A DNA stretch of 60,000 nt from Strigamia acuminata. Taxonomy: Eukaryota > Arthropoda > Chilopoda > Geophilomorpha > Linotaeniidae. Position 1 is the first letter of the stretch, and the number at the start of each line of letters is the position of its first letter. The notes beneath the pieces were generated by a model. It saw only the letters and a list, made by a program, of their open reading frames with translations. It did not search any database and was not told the origin of the DNA. Location: NCBI GenBank assembly GCA_949358305.1, contig OX442323.1, positions 9,612,001-9,672,000 on the forward strand. The letters are read 5' to 3'. The translations under genes and the position numbers were made by a program. This document shows, one piece after another, positions 28,687-44,451 of this stretch.

Positions 28687-29409
28687 CGAATTTTGACGAA
28701 TTTTGACGAATTTTCACGAATTTTGACCAATCCGACCACAGCAAACAAGTGGTGTTTTTCTATTCTTTTCTATTTCTATTTCTTTTCCTTTCCTTTTCGT
28801 TTTTGTTTTTCTTTTCGTTTTCGTTTTCGTTTTCTTTTCATTTCTTCTCGTTATGATTCATATCACGAAGTTGCGATATTTTCATAAATTGGATCTGTCG
28901 AGTTAAATGTGTGTGTGTGTGTGAGTGTTGAAGACTTTGTACGAGCGAATTGTAAATTTATTTTCAAATAAATGCAACGAGAATTACAATTGCATTCAAA
29001 TGCTGCGCACGAGTGCTTTTTTTGTTATCATTTCTTTCGAATCATGTATCAATCCGAATCTATCAGGACCGTATCGCTTATGACGTCACGTCACGTGACA
29101 TTGAAAGCAACCAGCTTGTTTGTACGTGTGTGTGTTATTATTCTGTGGTTTGGCTTGGCAGCTTTCGGAACAAAACATCGGCAAGTTTGAGTTCGAGTTT
29201 GAGTTTGAGTTTGAATTGGACGTATTTCTCGGCCCCGTAGTCATGATTTTGAACAAAGAATCGCGTAAAATGGTGCAATATTCAACGTCGATGTGGTAAG
29301 TTTAGAATAAAGCGCATATTAAGTGATTGGTCAATAATAAACAGTTTCCGGTGTGACTTGACTTGATGTGTTTTTTTTTTCTTTTCTGTGTTATTGATCG
29401 AGTTTAGAA
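28687..29409 (+). other. iRhom 3' UTR and sphingosine kinase promoter region
   Basis: Starts with three near-copies of GACGAATTTT and a TTTTCGTTTTC-type pyrimidine tract (about 28755-28850), then a (GT)n run near 28908. AATAAA at about 28967 probably ends iRhom. No gene recognised up to the SPHK start codon. Confidence 0.4.
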
Positions 29410-31427
29410 ATGGCATCGAACGAGGATGATGAAGTGGTATTGCAGAACACGTTTTATCTGTACGAGGGGCCGCGCTGCCACGTAATATTGTCGCGGAATG
29501 GACTCGCCTACAGAAAATTGAACTGCACGAAAGGCGAGTGGGAAAAAGTGTGTTTGCGAGATGTGGTGGGCTGCGAGTGCATGAGGGATCGACCGAAAAG
29601 GCTGTCGGTGACGGCATCACGCACCAAGAACGACACGCACGCTGCCCACTGCGAGCAATCGGACGGGGCGAAAACTACTTCACGAGATGTCGATCAAACA
29701 TTGGACATAAATATCGTTTACATTTGTTTTTATTGTTATCCTCTGAAGAGGAAGCGAATGGGGAAAAAGTTGGTTCGAACGAGGATAACGCTCGTTTTTA
29801 TCGTCGATTGTCACGCGAAAATGAAAGAGAATTTGGACCTGGCCGAGCGCTGGAAAAACGCTACTTTTGCTCTGATTCGACGGGATTCGATGCATTCCTC
29901 GGGTACGAAATGAATGAATGAATGAATTAGTTTTTGATTTATCATTATAAAAAAAATAATTTCTTTTAGGTCCGAACCCGTCACCGTCGCCGTCGCCACG
30001 GAAATTGTTGATTTTCGTGAATCCGCGAAGTGGACCTGGAAAAGCGCTGCAGATATTTCAACAACGCGTCATTCCAATATTAGCCGAAGCACACGTGGAA
30101 TATTCCCTAGTGGTTACTGGTATTTGGAATTGCAATTGGAAAAGAGATGAATAAATGAATTGAATAAATGTCTTTTCTTTTTTCTCTTTTGTCTCTTCTC
30201 TTCTCAGACAAGAGCAATCACGCGCGCCAATTTGTCGCCACTTGCACGGATTTGAATTGCTGGGACGGAATCGTGATCGTGTCTGGCGACGGCCTTTTGT
30301 TCGAGGTGAGACGATGGCTTTTTGATTAATTGTTTAATTTGATTAATTAATTAATTAATTAATTAATTAATTAATTAATTTGTTTGTTATCCACGCAAGG
30401 TGTTTAACGGTCTGATGGAACGAACGGATTGGAGAAGTGCAATCAAAACGCCGGTCGGCGTCGTCCCCGGCGGCTCGGGGAACGGTTTGGCGCGCGCCAT
30501 CGGTCACGCCCTTGACGAGTGAGTTTGAAATGAAAGGAGGAGTGTAATTGATTTTATTTGATTATTTAATTGCAATTGTAGAGAACCGTACCTGCAGCAC
30601 GCAGTTCTGAGCTCGTCCCTCAACCTGGTGTCCGGTCGCACGAAACTGATGGATTTAATTCGCGTGGAAATGCAGAGCGAAACGTGCTACTCGTTCCTTA
30701 GCATCGGCTGGGGTTTGCTGGCCGACATCGACATTGAAAGCGAGAAAATGCGATCGATCGGCGAACTGAGATTCGCGCTCTGGTCTCTGGCCAAGATAAT
30801 CGGTATTTAATCGGTAATTAATTCCTTCTCGCTGGATTAACTCAAAAGCGTTTTGCAGGTCTGCGCAGCTACAGCGGCAGAGTGTCGTACGTTCCGGCAA
30901 ACACCGAAGAGGGCTTGCCGTCGCTCTCCCTTCTGAGTCGCAGCGCCACTTTCCCGGAATCGAGCGGCGAATCGGTGGACCGTGACTCGAGATATTCGGT
31001 GAACGGCGGAGGTGAAGGTGAAGGTGAATATGAAGGCGACGGCGCCAGTTTGTTGCCTCCGCTGAGCGAACCGATTCCGCGCACGTGGATGTCGCTGGAG
31101 GATAGTTTTCTTCTGGTGTACGTTGTGTACCAAACGCACATCGGATCGGAAGTGTTCTTCGCTCCGTCAGCGCGACTGGACGACGGGATCATGTGGCTGT
31201 TGACTGTGCGCAAAGGAGTGAGTCGCAAGCAGTTGCTCAGTTTCATGCTGAGCCTGGAGTCGGGCGGACACACGCGCTGTCCGTTCGTGGCCATGATTCC
31301 GGTGCGTGCCGTGCGCATCGAGCCGTTCACCGACGGTGGCCACATGACGGTGGACGGCGAGAACGTGGCGTGCGGCCCGATGCAGGCCGAGGTTTTGCCC
31401 AGTTTGGCCAGGATCATGGTTCGTTGA
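29410..31427 (+). CDS. SPHK: Sphingosine kinase
   Basis: Lipid kinase making sphingosine-1-phosphate. The first exon encodes the N-terminal lipid-kinase segment (NTFYLYEGPRCHVILSRNGL). The catalytic domain has LLIFVNPRSGPGKALQIF (C1), VSGDGLLFEVFNGLMER (C2, ATP binding, in place of the usual SGDGLMHE), VVPGGSGNGLARAIGHALD (C3), and FLSIGWGLLADIDIESEKMR with IGELRF (C4). A Ser/Gly-rich insert follows (EGEGEYEGDG). The C-terminal part has WLLTVRKGVSRKQLLSF and VRAVRIEPFTDGGHMTVDGE. Stop TGA at 31425-31427. The conserved Asp of SGDG is present, so the enzyme should be active. It converges on the next gene, with 85 bp between stops. Confidence 0.94.
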
Positions 31428-31512
31428 TCGACGATGGCAACACGCTTATTTTATTTTATTTCCAATTGTATATTTCATTAAAAGAGCTATTTTCGCAAAT
31501 TATCTCTTTAAT

Positions 31513-33988
31513 TCACCTCAATTTCCTTCTACATACACTTAGATAGAGTTTTTCGAATTCGAGCGACTGCCGATCCCTGCGCGCCATTTCTATTTGTTTC
31601 CACTGCGAATGCGAATGCGAATGCGAATGCGAATGTGAGCTGCAATTGTGCGTGTTTGACGCCGCTTTCACGGACGACCAATCGCCATTGAGCTGCAACA
31701 ATAAATAAAAAGTAAATAAATGTTTATTCTGTTTATTCAGCAGCCACCTGCGAGTCCAAGTGTTTGTTCGACTTGTTGTTCGCGAAACCGGCGTTAACCA
31801 GTTTGGCCAATTGAAGCGTCGCTGCGAAACCGTCCTTCCTCATTTGCATGGTTGTCTGAACGAAGCAAAATGAACAAATGTTTTTCTTCAAATCTTTGCT
31901 TACTTTAGTACTTTACAAATATTTTCCAGTTGGTTGGATCGCGCTTTCAATTGTTGCGCGAGTTGCGTGAAATTCTTTTCGTTTTCCTCTAATTTCACTC
32001 GACGATGCTCCAAATTTAACTCCTCTTCTTTCCACCAGCCTTTTGCTAAATTGCTCGAGTGCTCGCAACGATCCTTCGTGCCACCGTGCGCTATTGCTCG
32101 AGCTTGCGCCGCCAAAAAATGGCTCTGTCAAAGCAATTTTAAAATGGTGCCGCGGATGGATAGGGATACGCGATTACCTGGTCGCGTAATAATTGCTTGT
32201 AGGCGGCTTCCCACGTTTCGAGTTGCGAATCCCTTCCGAGCGAGACTTTTTTGCGTTCTTCGGTTAACCGTTGCCATTCCTGATTAATTAGAAGGGGACA
32301 AACAATTGCGAGCGAGTTCCATCAAAGTGAAAAGAAAAAGAATTATTTTGGTGTACAATTATGTTCAAAAAAACTGCATCTTTACTGTGTATGCTGGTAA
32401 TTGAAATTGTCAATAATTTCATTACCCATTTCATCTTAATATTTTTGCAAAAAAAAGGCAAGTGAACTCCAAAATAAAAATCGGTTTATTATTGGAAAAA
32501 TAAAATTAAAAAAAGAAAAATAATAAACCGATTTACTCATTTATTTGCAAAAATATTAAGGTAAAATGAGTAACTTAGCTTCTCCAATTCGTTTATTATT
32601 TCCTACTGCTTGATTTCACCTAGTGGCAAAATACAAAATTATTGACAATTTCAATTGCCAGCATAAGAGTAAAGGAGGAGGTTTTTTTGAACACGACTGT
32701 ACCGTGTTGAGTAAATCATCTAACGACGCTCGATCGTTGGAGCGCATTTTTTGTCGCAATATTTCGTTGGTGTATTCTTTCTGCTTGTTTGCGAGTTTGT
32801 CCATTTGCGTCTTAAATTCTGTTTTAAATTGCGCGTGGTTTTCTCCGAGTTGTTTCGCCAATTCGTCTCTCGTGGAATCTTGAAGCCGATCAATTTTCGT
32901 TTGCCATTGTTGCTCAAGGTCGGCGAGTTGGTCGCAACACTCTTTGAATTTCCTCATTAATTCCGTATTTTTTGTATCGGTATCGTTCCGTAGTTGCAAA
33001 CTATCTTCGGAAATTCTACGAAATCGAAGGTTTTTATTGAGATTTGTTGACTTAATTAAGTTGGAATACTTTGCACTCGTTTGGCTGTTGACTTCGTCCA
33101 ATTTTTGTCCCAAAAATTCCGTCAATTTCTTCATTTCTGTCCGGATCAAATCCTCAATTGCAGCCACGGAATCGCTCGAGACGGGAGCGGGTTCGGGTTC
33201 GTGTTCGGGTTCGGAAAGCGCAATTCTCGGTCTAAAAAGGGAGAAATAAAATCGGTTTTGAAAAAGAAATTTACAGCTAATTATGACGTCACTTTTCAAG
33301 GAGCTCTTGTTTGGGACTGGGACTGACGAGCGGCTCACGTTTGCGAGCTTCGACATCTCCGATTGTATTTGTTTTATTCTTCTTGTTGTTGTTTAACCAA
33401 CTCAACTTGTCGTCGAACAGATCGGTCGTCGGTCGAGTTTTTTCTTCCTCCTTCGAATCGAAATCGAATTCGAACGTCAACGAATTGCGTTTCGCGCTCC
33501 TGTCGACATTCCAGCGCCTCTTTGATCCGGGCCCTTCCACAACTGTTGTTTTTGCATCGGCGTTGTGCACACCCACAGCCGGTTCGAAACCGGACGGAAT
33601 TTGGCGCCTGCACGAATTAAAATCACGATTAAATTAAATATTCCTTCATTTTAATTAATTTTGGATTGTATACCTCTGATTGGCTCCACGTCGACTAGCA
33701 CTCGGTATGTAATTGGCGAACTGAGTATCTTCTTCATGTAAACAAACAAATGGCGTTCTTTTTTAACTTATTCATTCATTCATTCATTCATTCTCAATTT
33801 CAATCGATCTTTTCTCACCTGCAATTTCATTTTTCTTTTCCGATCCGATCGCGGGCGACCGGTTCATCGCAGGATCGTCGTCCGACAAACCCAGATCTCC
33901 TAAATGAACGCGATTAACTTTAATTACACGCAATAAAACACGACCGCAACGTACCCAACAGATCATCAAACTCATCTCTTTGGTCCAT
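31513..33988 (-). CDS. Coiled-coil protein, possibly FBF1-like (ciliary transition fibre)
   Basis: Minus-strand gene of about eight exons. It begins MDQRDEFDDLLGDLGLSDDD at 33986-33988, then has a disordered segment with DLFDDKLSWLNNNKK. A long coiled coil follows (TEMKKLTEFLGQKLDEVNSQ through LANKQKEYTNEILRQKM). After a 430-bp intron comes EWQRLTEERKKVSLGRDSQL and KARSNQLENICK. The last exon has a His-Ser repeat and stops at 31513-31515. An acidic DDLLGD start, a DLFDD...WL motif and a long coiled coil recall FBF1, but I see no diagnostic match, so function is a guess. The long intron contains a MITE. Confidence 0.6.
31600..31634. repeat. Coding hexamer repeat (GCGAAT)n
   Basis: Five near-perfect GCGAAT units on the plus strand, read on the minus strand as alternating His-Ser in the last exon of the coiled-coil gene. 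Confidence 0.85.
32356..32699. mobile_element. Tc1/mariner-type MITE inside an intron
   Basis: 344-bp non-coding fold-back element. The left end (plus strand from 32356) and the reverse complement of the right end share TGTTCAAAAAAAC, CTTTAC, TATGCTGG and AATTGAAATTGTCAATAATTT over roughly 70 bp, with scattered mismatches. The ends begin CA and are flanked by TA (32354-32355 and 32700-32701), the Tc1/mariner target. Inner arms (ATCGGTTTATTATT / AATAATAAACCGAT) form a second inverted repeat. No transposase frame. Confidence 0.85.
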
Positions 33989-34184
33989 CAAAATATGTAA
34001 ACAAACCGCGTGAGCCGCAGCGCTTTACAACGGTTTTAACGTTCCATCGATAGATGGCGCCGTGCGCCGCGGGACCGTCCGACGGATAGATAAAACCGGA
34101 GCGATCGGTCGGATCGTTAGTTCATCTTCCGCACGCGCTTCGCTGCGGTAGTCGCCGCCTCTTCGGGCCAACAGTTATAAGAAC

Positions 34185-37908
<3,724 letters not shown>

Positions 37909-38183
37909 ACGACGACGACTAACGCGTCCCGTCGAAGCGAAAGGAAGGAAGGAAGGACAAGTTTATTGTGGAACACTTGAGAAATCTTTTTTTGTTTTGT
38001 TTTGTATTGCTGCCACACATTTGTTTGGCACGAATATACCAAAGTGAGTTAAAATTAGGGTTTAGTCGTAAATATACAGATAGGTGTCAAAATTAAATTA
38101 AACTTTAGAAATTAAACTGTACATAGTATACAAAATTAAAAAGTACAAAATGATAAATGAACGAATGAATGGATGACTCTTGT

Positions 38184-38802
38184 TCAGAAATGAGGTAAAC
38201 ACACTTTGCCGGCGAACAGTTCCGAGATGACCGTGATCCAGAGCGCCAGCACGAAGAAAATGTACGACAGGCCCACTTGGTGACTGTTGGGCAGCTGGTA
38301 CGGCTCGCCGCCGATCTCGTCCATGTTGAAACCCATCGGGAAAATGACGGCGGCCAAACAGTACAGAACCACTGCAGAAAACAATTAATTAATTAGTTTG
38401 AGCTCTTCACTATGAGTATGACGCAACTTACTGGCAGAGAAGCCCACCCAGCGCGCGTACGGGATGACGTGCATGTCCCAATGAGAGGTAATGAGCAGGA
38501 GCACGGTGGCCGTCACGCAGATGGAGCCGACGATGATGCACACGAGAGTGAGGAACCATTCGGCGTGCAGAGACGGGGTGAAGCACGTCTGGCTGCGGCC
38601 GGCGATCGTCATGCAGGTGGCCATCAAGCCCAGTCGCGTGTCGCCTGCAAATGTTTTCATTTTCTAACACGAGTCTTACCAAAGTTTACGAATTTTTACC
38701 GCCAACTTCGGAGGTGATCCAGTCGGGCAGGGCGAGGCTCACGATGGCAAAGATGTCGGCGGCCAAGAAAAGGGCGCCCGAAATGACCGTTAGTTTATCC
38801 AT
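38184..38802 (-). CDS. MOSMO: MOSMO, modulator of Smoothened
   Basis: Small four-helix membrane protein that acts with MEGF8/MGRN1 in vertebrates to degrade Smoothened and so damp Hedgehog signalling. Reading on the minus strand: MDKLTVISGALFLAADIFAI, SLALPDWITSEVGGD, LVCIIVGSICVTATVLLLIT, PYARWVGFSASVVLYCLAAV then IFPMGFNMDEIGGEPYQLPN, and LWITVISELFAGKVCLPHF. The opening MDKLT.ISG and the closing FAGKVCLP are signature ends of MOSMO. Three exons. The start ATG is at 38800-38802. It is divergent from FAM234 across 251 bp. TCA at 38184-38186 is the stop. Confidence 0.94.
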
Positions 38803-39053
38803 GGCGTACTATTCGTGCTCAGCTGCGCGGTGAATGCGAGACACGGCCGCCATTTTTGACTAGTGCAGCCTCCATTTTTTGCCTCGCTAATTCGGAACGT
38901 CGCCGCTAGGTGGGGCCGATGTTTTAGTTCATTTCAAATGGACAAATGGGACAAATGGACACCGATGAATGAATTGATTTTGGTCCGTCGTTTTTAAGAA
39001 TGCGTGAGCCGAATTTACTCGATGCGAATTGATCGAAAAGTGGACTGACCACC

Positions 39054-41504
39054 ATGAGAGGTTTGATTTTTGTTTGTTGTTGAGTTTCTATTTTTATGTC
39101 GGACGTTTGTTGCAATTGCAGCGGCTCAAGACGACCGAGCTTCGACGAACTACGATCTTTTGCCTCAAGTGTTGACGGACGACGAAGAGGACAAAGCCGA
39201 CGAGACCGATTTCATTCCCATCGTCAAATGCACGGACGACGAGCCGTGCACGAACCGGCCGAAACCAATATCGCCGATGCGCCGATGCGCGTTCATCACG
39301 TCGGTCACATTGGTTTTCGTGTCCGTTGTTTGTTTTCTGTGGCTCATCCCGTGCGACGGACCCCTCTCCACCTGCGCCCCACGCCTCGACCCGTCCAACA
39401 ACCTCTCCAAAACCGATTGGACTTTGAAGATTCCCAATGCAGGTGTTGTTTCATCGAATTTTTTAATCACATTGATTTCATTCATTTCGTTTCTCGTTTA
39501 GTTTTTGCTGGTGGGTTCGAGTCGATTCAAATCGGCGGTAAACGATTCGTTTTATTCTCTTTTCAACCCGATTCGAATGCTGAGTCCGAATCGAGCGGTA
39601 TTTGGATTTGAGTTCAATTATTGATTTGCTTTATTCATTTATTTCATTTGTTTTGTTCAGGATCGGGTCTGATTAGTGTGGACGCGGCAAAGGGCGCACA
39701 AATGTGGCGCCAGACTTACTTTTCAACTCCGAATCACATTTCGTGCGGCGATCTGGACGTGAACCAAGACGGCGTGCACGACTGCGTAGTGGTCGGCACG
39801 CGAGGTCTGCTCTTCGTCGTCAACGCGTCGGACGGTCGGCCTTTTTTCCTTCTTTTCTTCTATATATTTTGCTTGAATTTAGTTGTGAATTGTACAGATT
39901 TTACGTTTTGGTACCTGCACGACCACAAGGCGAACTTCAGCCCCTATTTCGTGTCGGTTCCGATCGTCGTTGCGGATATTTCGGACGACGGAGTGGCGGA
40001 TCTGGTGACGACGTGCGTTTTGGATTCCGATTTGAGCCGATGGTTCCTCCTGCTCGTCTCGGGCTCGATGGGCGAGATTCTGGGCCGGCCGGTGCCCGTG
40101 CCGGGATGCGCGGCGGTTTCGTCGCCCGTTTTGTTTGACGACTCATCTCGCGTGGCTCTGTTTTGCCGCTCGGACGACCACAACGCCAGTACGAGATTGA
40201 TTAATTAATTAATTAAATTGATTTCTTTAATTTGTATAACCTAATCGCAGATGTGGTCGTTGGCGCGCGCTTATCTGATCTCAAACAGTTGGCGGTCGGC
40301 GACGAGGCGAGGCTAAACGATTCCGACATCTTCGCTCGAGTTTACCAGTGAGTCAACTCATTTAACGAGGTTGCGAAGCGAGCATTAAATCGGAAATTGG
40401 TTTTTGCAATACAGGTTTTCGGGCGAGATTTCTTGCACGAGCGCCGTCGATTTGAACGGCGACTCGTTTCTGGACTTGCTGATCGGCACCGACGACGGCC
40501 AATTGACCGCTTTGGACGGCCACAATGGTCGGGTTTTGTGGACGAAACACGAGACGGATCGACGCGTGGTCAGGTGAAATAAAAGAAAAGAAGATGAAAT
40601 GAAATGAAATGAATAAATAAAATGCATGATGGCTTTGCAGCTGCGTGGTTCCTCGCTCTGCGGACGAACCTCGGCTCGTTTACGTCACTTATTTGGCGTT
40701 GCGAGCGAGCGAAGACCGCATCGTTTCGTTCGTAAGACGAGATGTTTTAATCAAAAGCACGTCTGCACGTCTGCACGCCCACTCGCACAATTAACGTGAG
40801 TGACGATCAAAACGCCGATTGAATGATTCATTTTATCGTTAGGTGGCAGCCATTTGCGGCGACGACGGATCCGTGACGTGGACGTACAACGACTCGTCCA
40901 TCCTGTCGCCGGTGGTCGGCAAGGAGTTTGATCGGCCCACTTTTAAATCGGTCTTTTATTTCAAGGTCATGCTCGTTTTTCATTATAATGAAAATGAAAA
41001 TTAAATGAAATGAAATGAAAGAGTAAAATCGATTGAATTGAATCGTGTTGTTTTGTGCAGAATTCCGACCCATACGTGAATGAAACGCGCTTGACATCTG
41101 TTCGCGAAAGGTTAATCGTGCTAAATGCGCGCGGCCAGCTGAACCGGCAGATTGAGTTACTAGCAAATAGCAGCATCTGCCAGCGTGAGTAATGATTAAA
41201 AACTTAGAGACTAATTCGAGGTTACGATCATATTATTTATTGTTTATTGTAGGTAAGAGTGATTTTGACGATTTCAAACTGTTTCGGCCGTCGAGTACGT
41301 TTGATTAATTAATTGTTTTAATTGTTTTAATTGTGTTTTAAGTGAATTTTTAAATGTTTAATCAAAGGTACGATAGGGGACATGGACGAGGACGGCATCG
41401 TGGATGTGGTGAGCGCCACCACGACCGCCGAATTGGACGAAAGCGGCGCTTGGCGTTTTTGCATCAACGTCAGCAAACGTTCGTTGAGTGCCCGCAATGA
41501 TTAA
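39054..41504 (+). CDS. FAM234 family protein with FG-GAP-like repeats
   Basis: Type II membrane protein of the FAM234A/B (ITFG3) family, whose function is poorly known. A 7-base coding first exon (ATG AGA G) joins an acidic cytosolic segment. A single membrane helix follows ([18 protein letters not shown]), then IPCDGP as in FAM234A. The ectodomain has repeated Asp-rich calcium-loop motifs of FG-GAP/VCBS type: [42 protein letters not shown] and [14 protein letters not shown]. At about eleven exons it ends [13 protein letters not shown] 41502-41504. Such beta-propeller ectodomains suggest a surface protein. The paralog (A or B) cannot be told. Confidence 0.85.
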
Positions 41505-42634
41505 ATTTGCTTGTCGTGTGTAGTTGCGCGTGAGAAATAATGCTCATTAAAACCATTTTGATGCCTTGATGCTGTAGTTTTATTCATTCTGAACATTTTT
41601 ATTTTTATTCTCTAAATTATATGTAAAACGATTAACGCTCGCGTTCGGCATATATACTATATATTACATAGTACATAATATTGAATATTGAAGAGAGAGA
41701 GAGGCTCGGATCAGCTGATGTGTGCGATTTGAATAGACGAGCACCTCGTCGCGAGGCTACAGGGTGACATCACTAACGGTCGGTTTTTCCAACCCGCAAC
41801 GGGCGATGATGATGGCATTTCCGAGTCCGTTCCGTGGAAATTTCCTCCCTCGCCCGACTGGGAATTTTTTTTTTTTTAATTTTTTTTTTAAAGACAAACT
41901 GGAGATTGCGCTTGGTTTACCGACGCATGCAGGACGAGTCAAGGATGAACGGATGGTAAGATAGGCCTTTAACAGCGAGCAATGAGGATATTGCTCATCA
42001 AAATGAGGAAAGTTTGAATCGAGATTACGTGAGCGAGAGTTAGTTGAGCTAACCATCCATCGGTTGGGCAATTCGTATTCACGGAACGGAAGGAGGAGGA
42101 TGCGAAAGTGCGAAATCGCGTTGCTCGTTCAGATCTTGACGAGAAAAGTGCGATAAGATTTCTCCTTGCTTCCTCGCTTCTTTTCTTCAAATCGAGTCGG
42201 ATCAAATCGAATCGAATCGAAACGAGACGAGACGAGGCGTTGACCGGTCGTTAAAACTTGCGAGATATTTCTATTTCTCATTATTTGCCAAGTTGGATCC
42301 GTAGGAATGGAGGAGAAAAAAATTATTTACTCTTAAAAGTAGGTAATTAGAGAGATTAAGTTAAGATCGGAGATAAGGCCGAGCCGAGCGTGTTGCACAA
42401 TCGGTGACACGACACGACACGACACGCCAATTTGTCGCATTAGGCTCGTCCTATTATTATTGCTCGCAGTTTAATGTTTTCCTGTTTTCTCCAGCCGAGT
42501 CGTAAAACTGGTTCTCGCTCGTTAAACAATCGTCGTTTCGAATTTAATTTATTTATCTTCTTTTCTTTCTTTTCTTCCCATTCCGTCAAGGTTCAACGCA
42601 GTTTGATGGATGTGTCGTAAAAGAAAGCGGAGCG
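41505..42634 (+). other. Intergenic region and Kir 5' leader
   Basis: 1.1 kb with no recognised gene. Contains AT-rich ATATATACTATATATTAC near 41650, a T-run at about 41870-41890, and a (CGACA)n-like tract GACACGACACGACACGACAC near 42407. The Kir promoter and possibly a noncoding first exon are expected here. Confidence 0.4.
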
Positions 42635-44017
42635 ATGAAGACATCGGCCGACGAGGACGGAGCCGGAGCCGGAGCGGGGGATGGCGACGAAGGGTCCGTG
42701 TGGCAGGAGCTGCTCGGGCCGGAGCGTGAGGCGCCCGCTCCGCAAGTGGTGCCGGTGGTGCGGCCAGCGCGCCAGACGGTGGTGCAGATCGAGGAGCCGC
42801 GACAGACGACGACTATGACGACTACGACGACGAACTCGAACGGCATGGAGACGAGGCGCAAGCACCTGCCCATCACGGCGACGGCCACGTTCACGGACGG
42901 ACCGACGCCCATCTTCCGGCACAAACTGACGCGGCTGTCGTCGCGCCGCATGCGCAAGCGCGTGGTGTTCAAGAACGGCGACTGCAACGTGGTGCAGCAG
43001 AACGTGGCGAAGCGGCGCCGGCGCTACCTGGCCGACATCTTCACGACGATGGTGGACATCCAGTGGCGCTGGAACCTGCTCGTGTTCTCGATGGGCTTCA
43101 TCCTGAGCTGGATGTGCTTCGCGATCGTGTGGTGGCTCATCTGCTTCACGCACGGCGACCTGGAGCACGCGCACGAGGCGGACTGGAAGCCGTGCGTGCA
43201 CCACATCTACTCGTTCGCGTCCGCCTTCCTCTTCTCGGTCGAGACGCAGCACACGATCGGCTACGGGTTCCGCTACGTCTCGGAGGAGTGTCCGGAGGCC
43301 ATCTTCATCGTGTGCCTGCAGTCGATCGCCGGCGTGATGATCCAGGCGTTCATGGTGGGCGTCGTGTTCGCCAAACTGTCGCGGCCCAAGAAGCGCACGC
43401 AGACGCTGCTCTACAGCCGCAACGCCGTCATCTGCCAGCGCGACGGCCGCCTCTGCCTCATCTTCCGCGTGGGCGACATGCGCAAGTCGCACATCGTCGA
43501 GGCGCACGTGCGCGCGCAGCTCATCCGCAAACGCATCACCAAGGAGGGCGAGGTGCTGCCCTACAACCACTACGACGTCAACGTCGGCCTCGACACGGGC
43601 GAGGACCGCCTCTTCTTCATCTGGCCCACCACCATCGTGCACGAGATCGACGCGCACTCGCCCTTCTACAACATGTCGGCGCACGACCTGCTGCGCGAGA
43701 AGTTCGAGCTCGTCGTCATCCTCGAGGGCTGCATCGAGTCGACGGGCATGACCACGCAGGCGCGCTCCTCCTACCTGCCCAACGAGATCCTGTGGGGGCA
43801 CCGCTTCGAGCAGCTCGTCACGTTCAAGAAGGAGACGGGCGAGTACCTCGTCGACTACTCGCTCTTCAACAACACCTACGAGGTGGACACGCCGCTGCTC
43901 AGCGCGCGCCAGCTCGACCAGCTGGCCGACTACCGCGCTAATAAAAAGGACAAAGATAAAGACAAAGATAAACCTAACCAGCAACGCGCCGAGCCCAAAT
44001 GCGAATCAAATCTCTGA
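42635..44017 (+). CDS. Inward-rectifier potassium channel (Kir, Irk-like)
   Basis: Intronless 460-residue Kir subunit. A disordered N-terminus precedes KRVVFKNGDCNVVQQNVAKR and the slide helix. TM1 is WNLLVFSMGFILSWMCFAIV. The pore has FSVETQHTIGYGFRYVSEEC with the filter TIGYGF at residues 207-212. TM2 is FIVCLQSIAGVMIQAFMVGV, then FAKLSRPKKRTQTLLYSR with the Arg/Lys pair that binds PIP2. The cytosolic beta domain (CLIFRVGDMRKSHIVEAHVR, YNHYDVNVG) is complete. At the TM2 rectification site, where Kir2.1 has Asp, this protein has Gln (residue 237), so polyamine block may be weak. Strong GC3 bias. Stop TGA 44015-44017. Confidence 0.95.
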   Translation: MKTSADEDGAGAGAGDGDEGSVWQELLGPEREAPAPQVVPVVRPARQTVVQIEEPRQTTTMTTTTTNSNGMETRRKHLPITATATFTDGPTPIFRHKLTRLSSRRMRKRVVFKNGDCNVVQQNVAKRRRRYLADIFTTMVDIQWRWNLLVFSMGFILSWMCFAIVWWLICFTHGDLEHAHEADWKPCVHHIYSFASAFLFSVETQHTIGYGFRYVSEECPEAIFIVCLQSIAGVMIQAFMVGVVFAKLSRPKKRTQTLLYSRNAVICQRDGRLCLIFRVGDMRKSHIVEAHVRAQLIRKRITKEGEVLPYNHYDVNVGLDTGEDRLFFIWPTTIVHEIDAHSPFYNMSAHDLLREKFELVVILEGCIESTGMTTQARSSYLPNEILWGHRFEQLVTFKKETGEYLVDYSLFNNTYEVDTPLLSARQLDQLADYRANKKDKDKDKDKPNQQRAEPKCESNL

Positions 44018-44451
44018 CTATCTCGACCATTTTGATACCTATCTACTTTTTTTGCGCCCGGTTTCATCTTTTAAGACATCATGATAATTATTTGCTATAT
44101 TATATATACACAATCAAATCCAATCAAATCCAATCCAATCAATCAATCGTGAGATTAAGATTAAGAAGAGAAGGAAGGCACATTTCTTGGTCTTCCACGC
44201 CTATCCAGCCCAGTGAACTCAACTCTAAATACTAAATACTGAATACTGTAAATGTGTGCCTTAACTGTGCTGTTTTTGCAATCGAATCGAATCGTGTCTT
44301 CAGCTTTTTGCTCAGCTCAGCTCAAATTTGTTTCCCTCCACGTTTCCAGGTTCGAAGCAAATACGAACGGCAATAAAACAAACAAACTGTCTTTTAGCTT
44401 TGAAAATCGCACTTTTCTTTTCATTTATTCATTCATTTATTCCGAAAACAA
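44018..44451. other. Kir 3' UTR and convergent gap before PGS1
   Basis: AT-rich with a (AATCC)-type stretch near 44117-44145. Poly(A) signal AATAAA at about 44370. No other feature. Confidence 0.4.

Noticed and set aside
42593-43984. Antisense open frame of about 460 codons opposite the Kir gene
   Set aside because: Same GC-bias shadow. The sense strand is a clear channel with intact filter.
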